Made by a program: the position numbers and the translations under genes. Under the pieces are notes generated by a model. It ran no database searches. It saw only the letters and a program-made list of their open reading frames with translations, and was not told the DNA's origin. A stretch of DNA of 64,000 nucleotides from Helicobacter pullorum NCTC 12824 (GTDB taxonomy: Bacteria; Campylobacterota; Campylobacteria; Campylobacterales; Helicobacteraceae): positions 1 through 64,000 of the forward strand of contig NZ_JAERIT010000008.1 in the NCBI RefSeq assembly GCF_017979475.1, written 5' to 3'. Shown one piece after another: positions 18,481-27,358 of the stretch (positions are counted from its first letter, which is position 1; each line of letters begins with the position of its first letter).

Positions 18481-20502
18481 CTAACACTCTAGCATTTCTT
18501 CTTTGAGTGCAACAAGCACTAGAGAATAAAGAGAATGTTTGGTGTATTCTGCAAAACCATTTTTAGTATTAGGACACACCTCTGTGCATAAAAGATAATA
18601 TTTTTGATCAATTTTGATAATTTTCTTAAAATCTTTGAGATTTTTAAAATCAATCTTATCTTCTAACTGATAACCCTCAAAAGTAAATTCCGGATTTGTA
18701 GTAGCTAAAATATTCTTTTGGCTATCAAATACCACTGTAAAAATTTCGCTTTTGTCAGAAATGATGGGAGAACCCTTTGGCATAATATCATTAATCAAAG
18801 AAGATACTCTTTTAATATCCAACACAAAAGCTAACCCTCCAATAACACGCACACCCTCTTTAATTCCAGCATACACAATCATTGTAGAATCACCATCATA
18901 CAAAGGTGAAGCCTCATAATTAGAAATCATCACTCCATTATTATGTACAGAATTGCCAAGTCGTTCAATGATATTTAATTTTTCGTTATCATATTTTGCA
19001 TCTTCAAGAGAATTGTGCAAGATATTTCCATCTTTATCAAAGAAAACAATATTATAGTAATTTTTCAAATTTTCACCCAAACATTCCAAAAGAGATTTTG
19101 TTTTTTCTTTGACATTTAATGAAGTCTTATCTTGTATCCCTTCAAGCAAATACCTTCTAAACTCTGGAGCGTTTTTAATCCAACTAATCTCACAAACGCA
19201 TTCTCTCAAAAAATTATCCATTGCCACTACTGCATATTTAGAATAATATCCAATAGTATTAAAAAGTGCGCCATAAATACCCTTTTGTAATTCTTCCGCA
19301 GATTGAATACACAAAGTATTCATTTCTTCACTTAAAATTCGAATATTATTTAAGATTGGATTTAGTGTATAAGAATGGCTTTTTGAGGCGATAATCTCTC
19401 CATTAATGACTGCATCGCCTAATTCTTCATTGATATTTTCTCCCTCAGCAATCACCGCATCTAATTCATCTGTAATCAACAATGAATCTTTTAAAATATC
19501 TGGATTAATTTTTTCATTATTTTGTTTTTTAATATCAAAAGCAACATACAAAGGGAGGATTCTACATACTTTCCAATTTTCTACAATATTTTTAGTTTGC
19601 AATGAACCAATTTCATTTTGAGCAAAAATACAAGTTTTAGAGCGAAACTCTATGAAATGATACCCCTCAAGAGTGTTTGTTTTGAGCGAACTTCCCACAG
19701 GAAAATTTTTAGGATTATCCGAAAATAAAACAACATTTTTTTGATTTGTGATGACAAGATTTGATTGAACAAGACGATAAGGAAAACAATTATTAAGCCA
19801 TTCAAAAATGCCTTGAAAATCCAATACAAACACAGCAACAAAGTTCGCTGGCTGCTCTGCTTCTTTACGCAAAGGCAATACGAAGAAAAACTCCATTCTT
19901 TCCTCTAGCAAAGCCCCTTGCTGATAAAAATCAACCTTGCTAAAAAAATCACCAAAAGATTCAATTTTATGAGCCTCCAAAATCGCTGCTAAAGCTGTTT
20001 TTGGCGCAACTTTTGGCAAAAGTGCCTCTAAGGTGTTTCCCTTATCATCAAACAATAGCACATCTTTATAGGCACCACTATTTTTAGCAAACTCTTTGAG
20101 ATAATCAAAAATCGCTTGCTGTACTTCTTTGGTTTTTTCCTCTTGATTGTCCATGCAATTTTCTAAAACATCACTTCTTAAAAGAGCCAAAATTTCTTCA
20201 TAACGACTTTGCAAATAAGCATTTAGAAGTTCTGAAAGCACCTTTGATGAAGTTTGCGCCTCTTCATAGACATTTAAAAAATTCTGCTCCATAATGGTTT
20301 TTATTAGTTTTTCTTGCAATTCTTCAAATTTTTCTTGAGTTTGTTCCATATAATCAAAAAGATTCTCTGCAATATCCAAAGAGCTAATTTTGCCCGTCAA
20401 TGTCGTTTTGCTAAGAAGTGTATTAAGTGATGAAAATTGAGATTTATAGCGTTGTGCCATCGGCATATAACTACCTAATAAATTAAGAGTTGATTGCTCC
20501 AT
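18481..20502 (-). CDS. Soluble tandem Cache-like sensor protein
   Basis: A 673-residue protein without signal peptide or membrane segment. It contains two similar halves: about 140-300 (VLLFDDKGNTLEALLPKV, FVAVFVLDFQGIFEWLNN, YHFIEFRSKTCIFA) and about 495-660 (IVFFDKDGNILHNSLEDA, GLAFVLDIKRVSSLIND, YYLLCTEVC). Each resembles a Cache sensor domain with the preceding long helix. No output domain follows. I start it at ATG 20502, 9 nt after AAGGA; ATG 20511 is directly against that motif. hisD begins 25 bp downstream. Function unknown; a cytoplasmic metabolite sensor is inference. Confidence 0.7.
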   Translation of the reverse strand: MEQSTLNLLGSYMPMAQRYKSQFSSLNTLLSKTTLTGKISSLDIAENLFDYMEQTQEKFEELQEKLIKTIMEQNFLNVYEEAQTSSKVLSELLNAYLQSRYEEILALLRSDVLENCMDNQEEKTKEVQQAIFDYLKEFAKNSGAYKDVLLFDDKGNTLEALLPKVAPKTALAAILEAHKIESFGDFFSKVDFYQQGALLEERMEFFFVLPLRKEAEQPANFVAVFVLDFQGIFEWLNNCFPYRLVQSNLVITNQKNVVLFSDNPKNFPVGSSLKTNTLEGYHFIEFRSKTCIFAQNEIGSLQTKNIVENWKVCRILPLYVAFDIKKQNNEKINPDILKDSLLITDELDAVIAEGENINEELGDAVINGEIIASKSHSYTLNPILNNIRILSEEMNTLCIQSAEELQKGIYGALFNTIGYYSKYAVVAMDNFLRECVCEISWIKNAPEFRRYLLEGIQDKTSLNVKEKTKSLLECLGENLKNYYNIVFFDKDGNILHNSLEDAKYDNEKLNIIERLGNSVHNNGVMISNYEASPLYDGDSTMIVYAGIKEGVRVIGGLAFVLDIKRVSSLINDIMPKGSPIISDKSEIFTVVFDSQKNILATTNPEFTFEGYQLEDKIDFKNLKDFKKIIKIDQKYYLLCTEVCPNTKNGFAEYTKHSLYSLVLVALKEEMLEC

Positions 20503-20535
20503 ATTTGTCATTCCTTATGCGATTGTATTTTATCT

Positions 20536-20541
20536 ATTATA
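20536..20541 (-). promoter_or_regulatory. -10 box for the Cache-like gene
   Basis: Minus-strand TATAAT (TTGTTATAATAG), 33 bp before the chosen start; probably also serves hisD and the genes after it. Confidence 0.5.
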
Positions 20542-20621
20542 ACAATTTATTGTTTAAGAAAAAGTATAAAAAATTCTAATTACAGAAAATGTAGATTGAA
20601 TATAAAAAGCATCTAATTATC

Positions 20622-21170
20622 TTAAAGTTTTTCCCACTGCAAGATTAATTCTTTTTGTTGTATAAAATCATCAAAATGATGCGAACCACCCTCTTGTATC
20701 ACAAGCTTAGAATCTCTAAACTTCTGCTCTGCAATTCTATAATCCAAAACCCTATCTCCCTTTTGGAGCAACACACAATAAAGCTCTGGACTAATCAAAT
20801 CAACAAAATATTGCTTAAGACTTTCTACCAAATCAAGTGTCCAAAGGAAACTTTCACCATTATAAGAAACATCAACCTTCCCAATTGCAGGAAGCAATGT
20901 CTTATAGGCATCAACCACGGGATTTACAAGCACTGCTTTTAGATGATACTTCTCTGCCAAAAAAGTTGCATAATATCCACCAAGCGAACTTCCAATCAGA
21001 CAAATTTTATGATTTTTTTGATGCTTTTCTATCAAAGATTGTGCAAGATTCATCGCCAAAGATGGCACATAAGGAAGGTTTGGTGTGAGTGCATTAGGAC
21101 TAAACTTAGCTATCAAACTACCTTTATAACAAAGCCCAATACTCCTAAATCCATGCAGATATAAAAGCAC
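20622..21170 (-). CDS. YqiA-like alpha/beta-hydrolase esterase
   Basis: A 182-residue esterase of the UPF0227/YqiA type. It begins MLLYLHGFRS, has the nucleophile elbow LIGSSLGGYYATFLAEKY with Ser in GSSLG, a likely acid in LLQKGDRVLDY and the catalytic His in GGSHHFDDF. It should be a cytoplasmic short-chain esterase; the natural substrate is unknown. Start is GTG behind a strong AAGGAGG (4-nt gap). Confidence 0.8.
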   Translation of the reverse strand: MLLYLHGFRSIGLCYKGSLIAKFSPNALTPNLPYVPSLAMNLAQSLIEKHQKNHKICLIGSSLGGYYATFLAEKYHLKAVLVNPVVDAYKTLLPAIGKVDVSYNGESFLWTLDLVESLKQYFVDLISPELYCVLLQKGDRVLDYRIAEQKFRDSKLVIQEGGSHHFDDFIQQKELILQWEKL

Positions 21171-21253
21171 ACAACCTCCTTATTTTGCTAGGGCTTTAGG
21201 ACTAACCCACTCTTGCCTAGCAATTTTAATTTCTATCTAAAATCTATCAACAC

Positions 21254-21748
21254 CTATTTAACTGCCGCTAAAGCCGCATCATAATTTGGCTCATTTGTTA
21301 CTTCACTCACAATTTCCTTATGCACCACCTTACCTTCTGGATTTACTACAAACACAGCTCTTGTAAGCAATCCCTCCAATGGCGAACCTGCCAAAATCAC
21401 ACCATAAGATTCACCAAAAGCCTTGTTTTTGAAATCACTCAACGCCACAACATTTTGAATACCCTCTATGCTACAAAATCTACCTTGTGCAAAAGGCAAA
21501 TCAAGAGAAACTACAAACACTTCAGCATTAGACAAGCTTGCAGCTTTTTCATTGAATTTTCTTGTTTGTGTAGCACACACACCTGTATCAAGTGAAGGCA
21601 CAACATTAATAATTTGAAACTTCCCACTTGCTCCGCCTACGCTTTTTGTGCTTAAATCCCCAGCGATAAGCTCAACTTTGGGTGCGCTATCACCTACATT
21701 GATTTCTTTACCTTTCAAACTAACTGCATTTCCTTTAAAAGTAACCAT
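21254..21748 (-). CDS. tpx: Thiol peroxidase
   Basis: Atypical 2-Cys peroxiredoxin that reduces hydrogen peroxide and alkyl peroxides with thioredoxin. The 164-residue protein has the peroxidatic Cys58 in PSLDTGVCATQTRKF and the resolving Cys92 in GRFCSIEGI, both intact. Its electron donors TrxA and TrxB are encoded at 25580 and 26401. The gene is monocistronic with its own promoter. Confidence 0.96.
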   Translation of the reverse strand: MVTFKGNAVSLKGKEINVGDSAPKVELIAGDLSTKSVGGASGKFQIINVVPSLDTGVCATQTRKFNEKAASLSNAEVFVVSLDLPFAQGRFCSIEGIQNVVALSDFKNKAFGESYGVILAGSPLEGLLTRAVFVVNPEGKVVHKEIVSEVTNEPNYDAALAAVK

Positions 21749-21785
21749 AATTTTATCCTTATTAAAAATTTTTATAAAGATATAT

Positions 21786-21791
21786 TTTATA
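21786..21791 (-). promoter_or_regulatory. -10 box for tpx
   Basis: Minus-strand TATAAA in context GCTACTATAAAATA, 38 bp before the tpx ATG. Imperfect match, but the only candidate close to the gene. Confidence 0.4.
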
Positions 21792-21840
21792 GTAGCTATT
21801 CTAAACTAACAATAAAACCAAATTCTTAATACGGCATATT

Positions 21841-21972
21841 TTCCTTTCTCTTCTCTTAATCTCTTATTCAACCCACACGCTTTTTTTTGCAAACAAAGTA
21901 AGCAAAGGGTTTATAAGGGAATAAATTACAAGACAGAGAGACATTGTAGCTTTGATAATCCCCCCCCCCCCC
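21841..21972 (-). pseudogene. Relic of the 3' end of a poly-G contingency gene
   Basis: Most of the 381-bp tpx-ansB gap is explained by this relic. Read on the minus strand, 13 G (21972-21960) are followed by about 115 bases that align, with few gaps, to the DNA after the G12 tract of the acyltransferase gene (37106-37228). Shared words include ATTATCAAA, CTTACTT, TTTGCAAAA and GTTGAATA. One frame still encodes KATMSLCLVIYSLINPLL..., which matches the off-frame, not the coding frame, of the intact gene. A TAG lies about 21 bp before the tract, so nothing full-length remains. Confidence 0.75.
21960..21972. repeat. Homopolymeric C13 tract
   Basis: Thirteen consecutive C (G on the minus strand) at one end of the relic. 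It lies about 120 bp upstream of the ansB -10 box. Slippage-prone. Confidence 0.9.
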
Positions 21973-22088
21973 GCAGAGAGTTTTTAAAAATTTTCTATCT
22001 TTTTGTATCTTTTAGTAACAAAAAAGTTAAGTTTTAAATTCCCAAAATACAAAACCTTTTTAATCCAACCGCCATTAATAAACAAAAG

Positions 22089-22097
22089 TGCTAAAAT
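22089..22097 (+). promoter_or_regulatory. Extended -10 promoter of ansB
   Basis: TGCTAAAAT, 32 bp before the ansB ATG; AGGAGG follows at the usual ribosome-site distance. Confidence 0.5.
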
Positions 22098-22129
22098 TAA
22101 ATTACAAACTTAATAAATAGGAGGACACT

Positions 22130-23179
22130 ATGAAAAAAATTTTATTGGGGGTGCTTTTCATGCTAGGAATTAGCATAGCTGCTTTTGCTAAACCAAACAT
22201 TGTGATTCTAGCCACAGGTGGGACAATTGCTGGAGAGGCAAAGAGTGATCTTGCAACCACAGGATACAAAGCAGGGAGCGTAAGTGTTGATGTGCTTATC
22301 AAGGCTGTTCCAGAGCTTCAAAATATCGCAAACATTCAAGCAGAACAAATTGCCAACATTGATAGCTCTAATATGACTGATGAAATTTGGCTCAAACTCG
22401 CAAAACGCATCAACGCACTTTTAAAAGATTCCAAAGTTGATGGTATTGTTATCACCCATGGGACAGATACTATGGAAGAAACTGCGTATTTTTTGAATCT
22501 TGTCATCAAAAGTGATAAACCAGTAGTTTTAACCGGTGCAATGCGTCCTGCAACTGCGATTAGTGCAGATGGTCCAAAAAATCTCTACAATGCAGTCAGT
22601 CTTGCTGGAGATAAAAATGCTAAAGGCAAAGGTGTGATGATTGCTATGAATGACAAAATTCACGCCGCAAGAGAAGTTACCAAAACTCATACGCTCAATG
22701 TTGAAACTTTTAAATCTCCAAATAGCGGAGAAATCGGCTATATCATCGATGGAAAAGTCTTTTTTGATACCGCATCAATCAAGCCAAACACTCTAAAAGC
22801 ACCTTTTAGCGTAGAAAATTTAGATTCTTTGCCTAAGGTAGATATTATTTATACTTATTCTAATGATGGCTCAAAAGTCGCTGTTGAAGCGTTTTTAAAA
22901 GCAGGTTCCAAAGGATTGGTTGTCGCTGGAAGCGGTGCTGGAAGTATCCATGAAAATCAAAAAAACTACCTGATTGAATTACTAAAAGATAAAAAATTAG
23001 CAGTAGTAAAAAGCTCTCGTGTAGGCTCTGGAATCGTCCCTCTAAGCGATGAAGAAGTTACACAAGGATTCATCTCTGCAAACAATCTCAATCCGCAAAA
23101 AGCAAGAGTGCTTTTGATGCTAGCTCTTACCAAAACTAGCGATCCTCAAAAAATCGCACAATATTTTGAAGAGTTTTAA
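22130..23179 (+). CDS. ansB: Periplasmic L-asparaginase type II
   Basis: Type II L-asparaginase releasing ammonia from asparagine (and possibly glutamine) in the periplasm. A signal peptide (MKKILLGVLFMLGISIAAFA) precedes the mature protein. Both catalytic threonine motifs are present: ILATGGTIAGEA and VITHGTDTMEETAYFL, plus the conserved GAMRPATAISADGPKNL. The 349-residue length is typical. It ends tail to tail with gpsA, the two stop codons overlapping. In Campylobacter and Helicobacter the secreted enzyme supports amino-acid use and affects host cells (known for the family). Confidence 0.95.
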   Translation: MKKILLGVLFMLGISIAAFAKPNIVILATGGTIAGEAKSDLATTGYKAGSVSVDVLIKAVPELQNIANIQAEQIANIDSSNMTDEIWLKLAKRINALLKDSKVDGIVITHGTDTMEETAYFLNLVIKSDKPVVLTGAMRPATAISADGPKNLYNAVSLAGDKNAKGKGVMIAMNDKIHAAREVTKTHTLNVETFKSPNSGEIGYIIDGKVFFDTASIKPNTLKAPFSVENLDSLPKVDIIYTYSNDGSKVAVEAFLKAGSKGLVVAGSGAGSIHENQKNYLIELLKDKKLAVVKSSRVGSGIVPLSDEEVTQGFISANNLNPQKARVLLMLALTKTSDPQKIAQYFEEF

Positions 23180-24066
23180 CCCATCCTCTTCATCAAATCC
23201 AAAAGGCTTTCTTTTGGATTCTTACCTCCCATTATCAAAGCCACTTCTTTGGCAATGGGGGTATAAATATCATTCTTTTGAGCCAAAGCATAAATCTCTT
23301 TGGAAGTCTCCACACCCTCTGCTACTTCACCCAAACTTTCAAGAATCTCATCTAAAGCCTTATTTTGAGCCAATCCAAGCCCCACTCTAAAATTCCTTGA
23401 AAGCGTAGAATTTGCAGTCAAAAACAAATCCCCAGCACCTGATAAGCCCAAAAAAGTCTCTTCTTCTGCCCCAAAAAACTTCCCAAAACGCGTCATCTCT
23501 ACAAGCCCTCTAGCCACCAAAGAAGCCCTTGCATTATTCCCAAGTCCCATTCCCTCACAAATCCCACTAGCAATGGCAATGACATTTTTATACGCCCCGC
23601 CAATCTCTCCACCCATCACATCACAATTTGCATAAGGCTTGATAAAACTAGGGAATAACCCCAACCATTCTTGTGCATTTTCTAGCTTATTAGAATGCAC
23701 ATTTAACGCACAAGGCAGAGATTGTGCAACTTCTTTGGCAAAGCTTGGACCTGCTAAGAAACTCAAAGTAGCCTTAGGATAAAATTTTTCAAAAATCTCA
23801 CTTACAAAAAGCCCCTTTGCCACTCCCTTAGAAGCTACCAACACCTTAGAATCTTGCGGGATAGGACAATCTTTTAGCCATTCTTCTAATGCAGAACTAC
23901 AAATTGCCACGACAAAAAAATCGCTATCTTGTGCTTCTTGCAAGCTAATTTGATAAGCACAATCAAGATTCCGCCTTGAGATAATCCCTGCTTGATTTTT
24001 CTCACCAAATGCAAAGCACAATGCCCTTCCCCAAGCACCACCGCCAAATACACTTACTTTTGCCAT
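23176..24066 (-). CDS. gpsA: Glycerol-3-phosphate dehydrogenase [NAD(P)+]
   Basis: GpsA makes sn-glycerol 3-phosphate from dihydroxyacetone phosphate for phospholipid synthesis. The 296-residue protein has an N-terminal Rossmann motif VFGGGAWGRAL, FLAGPSFAKEV, the catalytic Lys in GGAYKNVIAIASG, and LGLSGAGDLFLT. It is slightly shorter than the E. coli enzyme, as in other Campylobacterota. Its stop codon overlaps that of ansB on the other strand. Confidence 0.95.
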   Translation of the reverse strand: MAKVSVFGGGAWGRALCFAFGEKNQAGIISRRNLDCAYQISLQEAQDSDFFVVAICSSALEEWLKDCPIPQDSKVLVASKGVAKGLFVSEIFEKFYPKATLSFLAGPSFAKEVAQSLPCALNVHSNKLENAQEWLGLFPSFIKPYANCDVMGGEIGGAYKNVIAIASGICEGMGLGNNARASLVARGLVEMTRFGKFFGAEEETFLGLSGAGDLFLTANSTLSRNFRVGLGLAQNKALDEILESLGEVAEGVETSKEIYALAQKNDIYTPIAKEVALIMGGKNPKESLLDLMKRMG

Positions 24067-24175
24067 TCTTATCCTTAGAGCTATTATTTTACAAAATTAC
24101 AAAAAGAGGAATTTTAATAAAAATATATTAAAATCCCAAAATTTATTTTAAAAATTATCTGCAAAAAGAGTTTTT

Positions 24176-25474
24176 ATGTCTTTAACCAATCTTAGAGAAC
24201 GGCTTAATGGTTTGAATCTTTCCCCTGTTTTTGGATTAGTTACCAAAGTTGAGCAAGGATTCTTATCTGCAAATGGACTTTCACCAAGAATTGGAGATAT
24301 TGTAAGAATCACAAACGAAAATGGCAATAGCATGGGAATGGTAACAACCCTTGAAGCAAATAGTTTCAAAATCACACCCTTTTCTTTTGTAGAAGGCACA
24401 AAGGTAGGTGATAAAGTCTATCTCAACACCAAAGGCTTACAAATCCCTGTTGGTTTAGAACTTCTAGGAAGAGTGATTAATCCATTAGGCGAACCCATTG
24501 ATGGCAAAGGAGAGCTTAGAGCAGAAGGCTTAATGCCTATCATTAGGCAACCCATTGCGGCTATGAAAAGGGGCATGATTGATGAAGTCTTTAGCGTGGG
24601 AGTAAAAAGCATTGATGGACTTTTGACTTGTGGCAAAGGGCAAAAACTTGGAATCTTTGCAGGGAGCGGTGTTGGAAAATCCACTCTAATGGGAATGATT
24701 GTGCGAGGTGCTCAAGCAAAAATCAAAGTTATTGCACTCATTGGCGAGAGAGGTAGAGAGGTGCCGGAGTTTGTCGAGAAAAATCTAGGTGGAGATTTAA
24801 CCAACACTGTTTTAGTCGTCGCTACAAGCGATGATTCACCTTTGATGCGAAAATATGGTGCATTTGCCGCAATGAGTGTGGCAGAATATTTCAAAGCCAA
24901 GGGTGAAGATGTGCTTTTTATGATGGATTCTGTTACACGCTTTGCTATGGCACAAAGAGAGATTGGATTAACCTTAGGAGAACCGCCTACAAGCAAGGGC
25001 TATCCACCCTCTGTTTTAACTCTGCTTCCACAATTAATGGAACGCGCTGGCAAAGAGGAAGGAAAAGGCTCAATTACTGCATATTTCACGGTTTTAGTAG
25101 AAGGCGATGATATGAGTGATCCTATTGCCGACCAAAGTCGGAGTATTTTAGATGGGCATATTGTTTTAGATAGGAGTTTGACAGACTTTGGAATCTACCC
25201 ACCCATTAATATCCTAAACTCCGCTTCAAGGCTAATGGGAGATGTCGCACAAAAAGAACATATTTTAGCCGCAAGGAAATTCCGCCGTCTTTATTCTATG
25301 CTTAAAGAAAATGAAGTTTTAATCCGCATTGGTGCTTATCAAGCCGGGAGCGATAAAGAAATCGATGAAGCCATCGCAAAAAAATCCGATATGGAAGATT
25401 ACCTAAGACAGAATTATGATGAATCTTGGGATTACACTAAGAGCGTCAATCGACTAATTGAACTAATGCAATAA
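24176..25474 (+). CDS. fliI: Flagellar export ATPase FliI
   Basis: ATPase of the flagellar type III export apparatus. The 432-residue protein contains Walker A GSGVGKST, ALIGERGREVPEF, the Walker B stretch DVLFMMDSVTRFAMAQREIG and the family segment PPTSKGYPPSVLTLLPQLMERAG. Length is normal. It stands alone among housekeeping genes, as is common in Campylobacterota where flagellar genes are scattered. It diverges from gpsA over 109 bp. Confidence 0.96.
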   Translation: MSLTNLRERLNGLNLSPVFGLVTKVEQGFLSANGLSPRIGDIVRITNENGNSMGMVTTLEANSFKITPFSFVEGTKVGDKVYLNTKGLQIPVGLELLGRVINPLGEPIDGKGELRAEGLMPIIRQPIAAMKRGMIDEVFSVGVKSIDGLLTCGKGQKLGIFAGSGVGKSTLMGMIVRGAQAKIKVIALIGERGREVPEFVEKNLGGDLTNTVLVVATSDDSPLMRKYGAFAAMSVAEYFKAKGEDVLFMMDSVTRFAMAQREIGLTLGEPPTSKGYPPSVLTLLPQLMERAGKEEGKGSITAYFTVLVEGDDMSDPIADQSRSILDGHIVLDRSLTDFGIYPPINILNSASRLMGDVAQKEHILAARKFRRLYSMLKENEVLIRIGAYQAGSDKEIDEAIAKKSDMEDYLRQNYDESWDYTKSVNRLIELMQ

Positions 25475-25539
25475 AATTACACATAAAACATTTTTTTAAA
25501 TTAATTGATAAAGTTTTAAATTTTTTAAGTTATTTATCG

Positions 25540-25545
25540 TATAAT
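25540..25545 (+). promoter_or_regulatory. -10 box for trxA-trxB
   Basis: TATAAT (TCGTATAATGC), 34 bp before the trxA ATG; GAGGAG gives the ribosome site. Confidence 0.6.
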
Positions 25546-25579
25546 GCTATGGATAAAAATTATTATTTGAGGAGAAAAA

Positions 25580-25897
25580 ATGGCTGGTTATATTGAATTA
25601 ACTGAAGCAAATTTTGATGAAACAATTAAAGATGGTGTAGTAATGGTAGATTTTTGGGCGCCATGGTGTGGTCCTTGCAGAATGATTGCACCTGTAATTG
25701 ACAAATTAGCAGGAGAATATGCAGGAAAAGCTAAGATTTGCAAAGTCAATACTGATGAGCAACAAGAATTAGCATCTAAATTTGGCATTCGCTCTATCCC
25801 TACAATCTTTTTTTACAAAAATGGTGAAAAGGTTGATGAGATGATTGGTGCAGCAACAGAAGCTGCTTTCAAAGATAAAATCGACAAATTACTTTAA
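25580..25897 (+). CDS. trxA: Thioredoxin
   Basis: Cytoplasmic thioredoxin of 105 residues with the active site WCGPC (Cys30 and Cys33) and the cis-proline in IRSIPTIFF. It donates electrons to Tpx and other reductases. It is the first gene of trxA - small membrane protein - trxB; in H. pylori trxA and trxB are adjacent. Confidence 0.98.
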   Translation: MAGYIELTEANFDETIKDGVVMVDFWAPWCGPCRMIAPVIDKLAGEYAGKAKICKVNTDEQQELASKFGIRSIPTIFFYKNGEKVDEMIGAATEAAFKDKIDKLL

Positions 25898-25927
25898 TAG
25901 TACAATGTTAGGAAAATCCCAAAATCA

Positions 25928-26398
25928 ATGAAAAAATGTTGTCCGGGATTCCCTATTGCCTTTATGATAGTTTTTATCATAGGGGCTTTTTTGTATTATT
26001 TTTATTCGTTTAAATCAATTGCAGAAATTGATTTTGGCAAAGATGTCTTTTACCAAACAAAAGGCGGAGAAATTAGCCTTTTTGAACCAAAAGCAACAAA
26101 ATATCAATTATGCTTTTATAGTTCTTATATTCCAAAATGGGAAGAAACATTGGCATTAAAACAAAATATACCTTTATTGGCATTAGATATCTATCAGCAA
26201 GGCGAAATCCAAAAGCACAGCGTTTTTAACCTAAAGGTTTCTAGTGAGATTTTATTGAAACTTATACACAATTTCAATTTAAGAGATTTGCCTAAATGCT
26301 TTATAATAGCACAAGATAAAGAAAATTCAATGGTTTATAGATATTTAAGAGATGATGGAATCTATAAAGTATTGAATTTTAATAAATTAGGAGAATAA
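25928..26398 (+). CDS. Membrane-anchored thioredoxin-like protein without CXXC
   Basis: A 156-residue protein with one N-terminal membrane helix (about 8-27, [18 protein letters not shown]) and a short MKKCCPGF start. The remaining soluble part resembles a degenerate thioredoxin fold: a strand leading into [18 protein letters not shown] where CXXC would be, then IPLLALDIY, and [10 protein letters not shown], where the Pro could be the cis-proline. No CXXC is present. It lies 2 bp before trxB and 30 bp after trxA. The fold is my inference; no function is assigned. Confidence 0.6.
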   Translation: MKKCCPGFPIAFMIVFIIGAFLYYFYSFKSIAEIDFGKDVFYQTKGGEISLFEPKATKYQLCFYSSYIPKWEETLALKQNIPLLALDIYQQGEIQKHSVFNLKVSSEILLKLIHNFNLRDLPKCFIIAQDKENSMVYRYLRDDGIYKVLNFNKLGE

Positions 26399-26400
26399 TT

Positions 26401-27339
26401 ATGATAGATTTAGCAATTATTGGTGGTGGTCCTGCTGGACTAAGTGCTGGATTATATGCCACTAGAGGTGGATTAAAAAATGTTGTAATGTTTGAAAAAG
26501 GAATGCCCGGTGGGCAGATTACCTCAAGTAGTGAAATGGAAAACTATCCCGGAGTAGCCGAAGTAAAAAGCGGTTTTGATTTTATGATGCCATGGCAAGA
26601 ACAATGTTTCCGCTTTGGTCTTAAACATGAGATGAAAGAGGTTTTAAGAGTAAAGAAAACCGGAGATTATTTTAATATTATCTTTACTGATGGGAGTCAA
26701 GAAGAAGCAAAAGCGGTTATTGTTGCCACAGGGGGCAGCCCAAAACGCTCTGGTGTTAAAGGCGAAGATACCTACTGGGGCAAAGGCGTAAGCTCTTGTG
26801 CAACTTGCGATGGTTTCTTTTATAAAAACAAAGAAGTTGCCGTACTTGGTGGTGGAGATACCGCAGTAGAAGAATCCATTTATCTAGCTAAAATTTGCTC
26901 CAAAGTTACACTAATCCACAGAAGAAATGAATTTAGAGCTTCTCCAATTACTCTTCAAAGAGCCAAAAATGAGCCAAAAATTGAATTTTTAACCCCCTAT
27001 GGAATTGACGAAATTTGCGGAGATAATTCTGGAGTTACAGGGCTAAAACTTAAAAATCTTCAAGATAGCAGCACAAAAGAAATCAATATCGATGGAATCT
27101 TTGTGCTTATCGGTTATAATGTCAATAACTCTGTGCTTATACAAGAAGATGGCACAGCATTATGCGATATTAATGAAAGCGGACAAGCTATTGTGAATCT
27201 AAAAATGGAAACAAGCATTCCGGGCTTATTTGCAGCTGGAGACTTGCGTAAAGATGCACCCAAACAAGTCGTATGTGCCGCCGCTGATGGTGCAACAGCA
27301 GCCTTAGCAGCGATTGAATTCATCGAGCATCACAAATAA
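26401..27339 (+). CDS. trxB: Thioredoxin reductase
   Basis: NADPH-dependent FAD enzyme that reduces TrxA. The 312-residue protein has the FAD motif [15 protein letters not shown], the redox pair CATC (Cys133, Cys136), the NADPH motif [12 protein letters not shown] and the C-terminal FAD motif GLFAAGDLR. Complete and of normal length. Confidence 0.97.
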   Translation: MIDLAIIGGGPAGLSAGLYATRGGLKNVVMFEKGMPGGQITSSSEMENYPGVAEVKSGFDFMMPWQEQCFRFGLKHEMKEVLRVKKTGDYFNIIFTDGSQEEAKAVIVATGGSPKRSGVKGEDTYWGKGVSSCATCDGFFYKNKEVAVLGGGDTAVEESIYLAKICSKVTLIHRRNEFRASPITLQRAKNEPKIEFLTPYGIDEICGDNSGVTGLKLKNLQDSSTKEINIDGIFVLIGYNVNNSVLIQEDGTALCDINESGQAIVNLKMETSIPGLFAAGDLRKDAPKQVVCAAADGATAALAAIEFIEHHK

Positions 27340-27358
27340 CTATATTTAAAGGATAACA

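Noticed and set aside
21864-21944. 26-residue minus-strand frame beginning MSLCLVIYSLINPLL
   Set aside because: It is the off-frame translation of a relic of the acyltransferase gene tail; no ribosome site was seen and the frame has no intact upstream part, so it is listed as a pseudogene.
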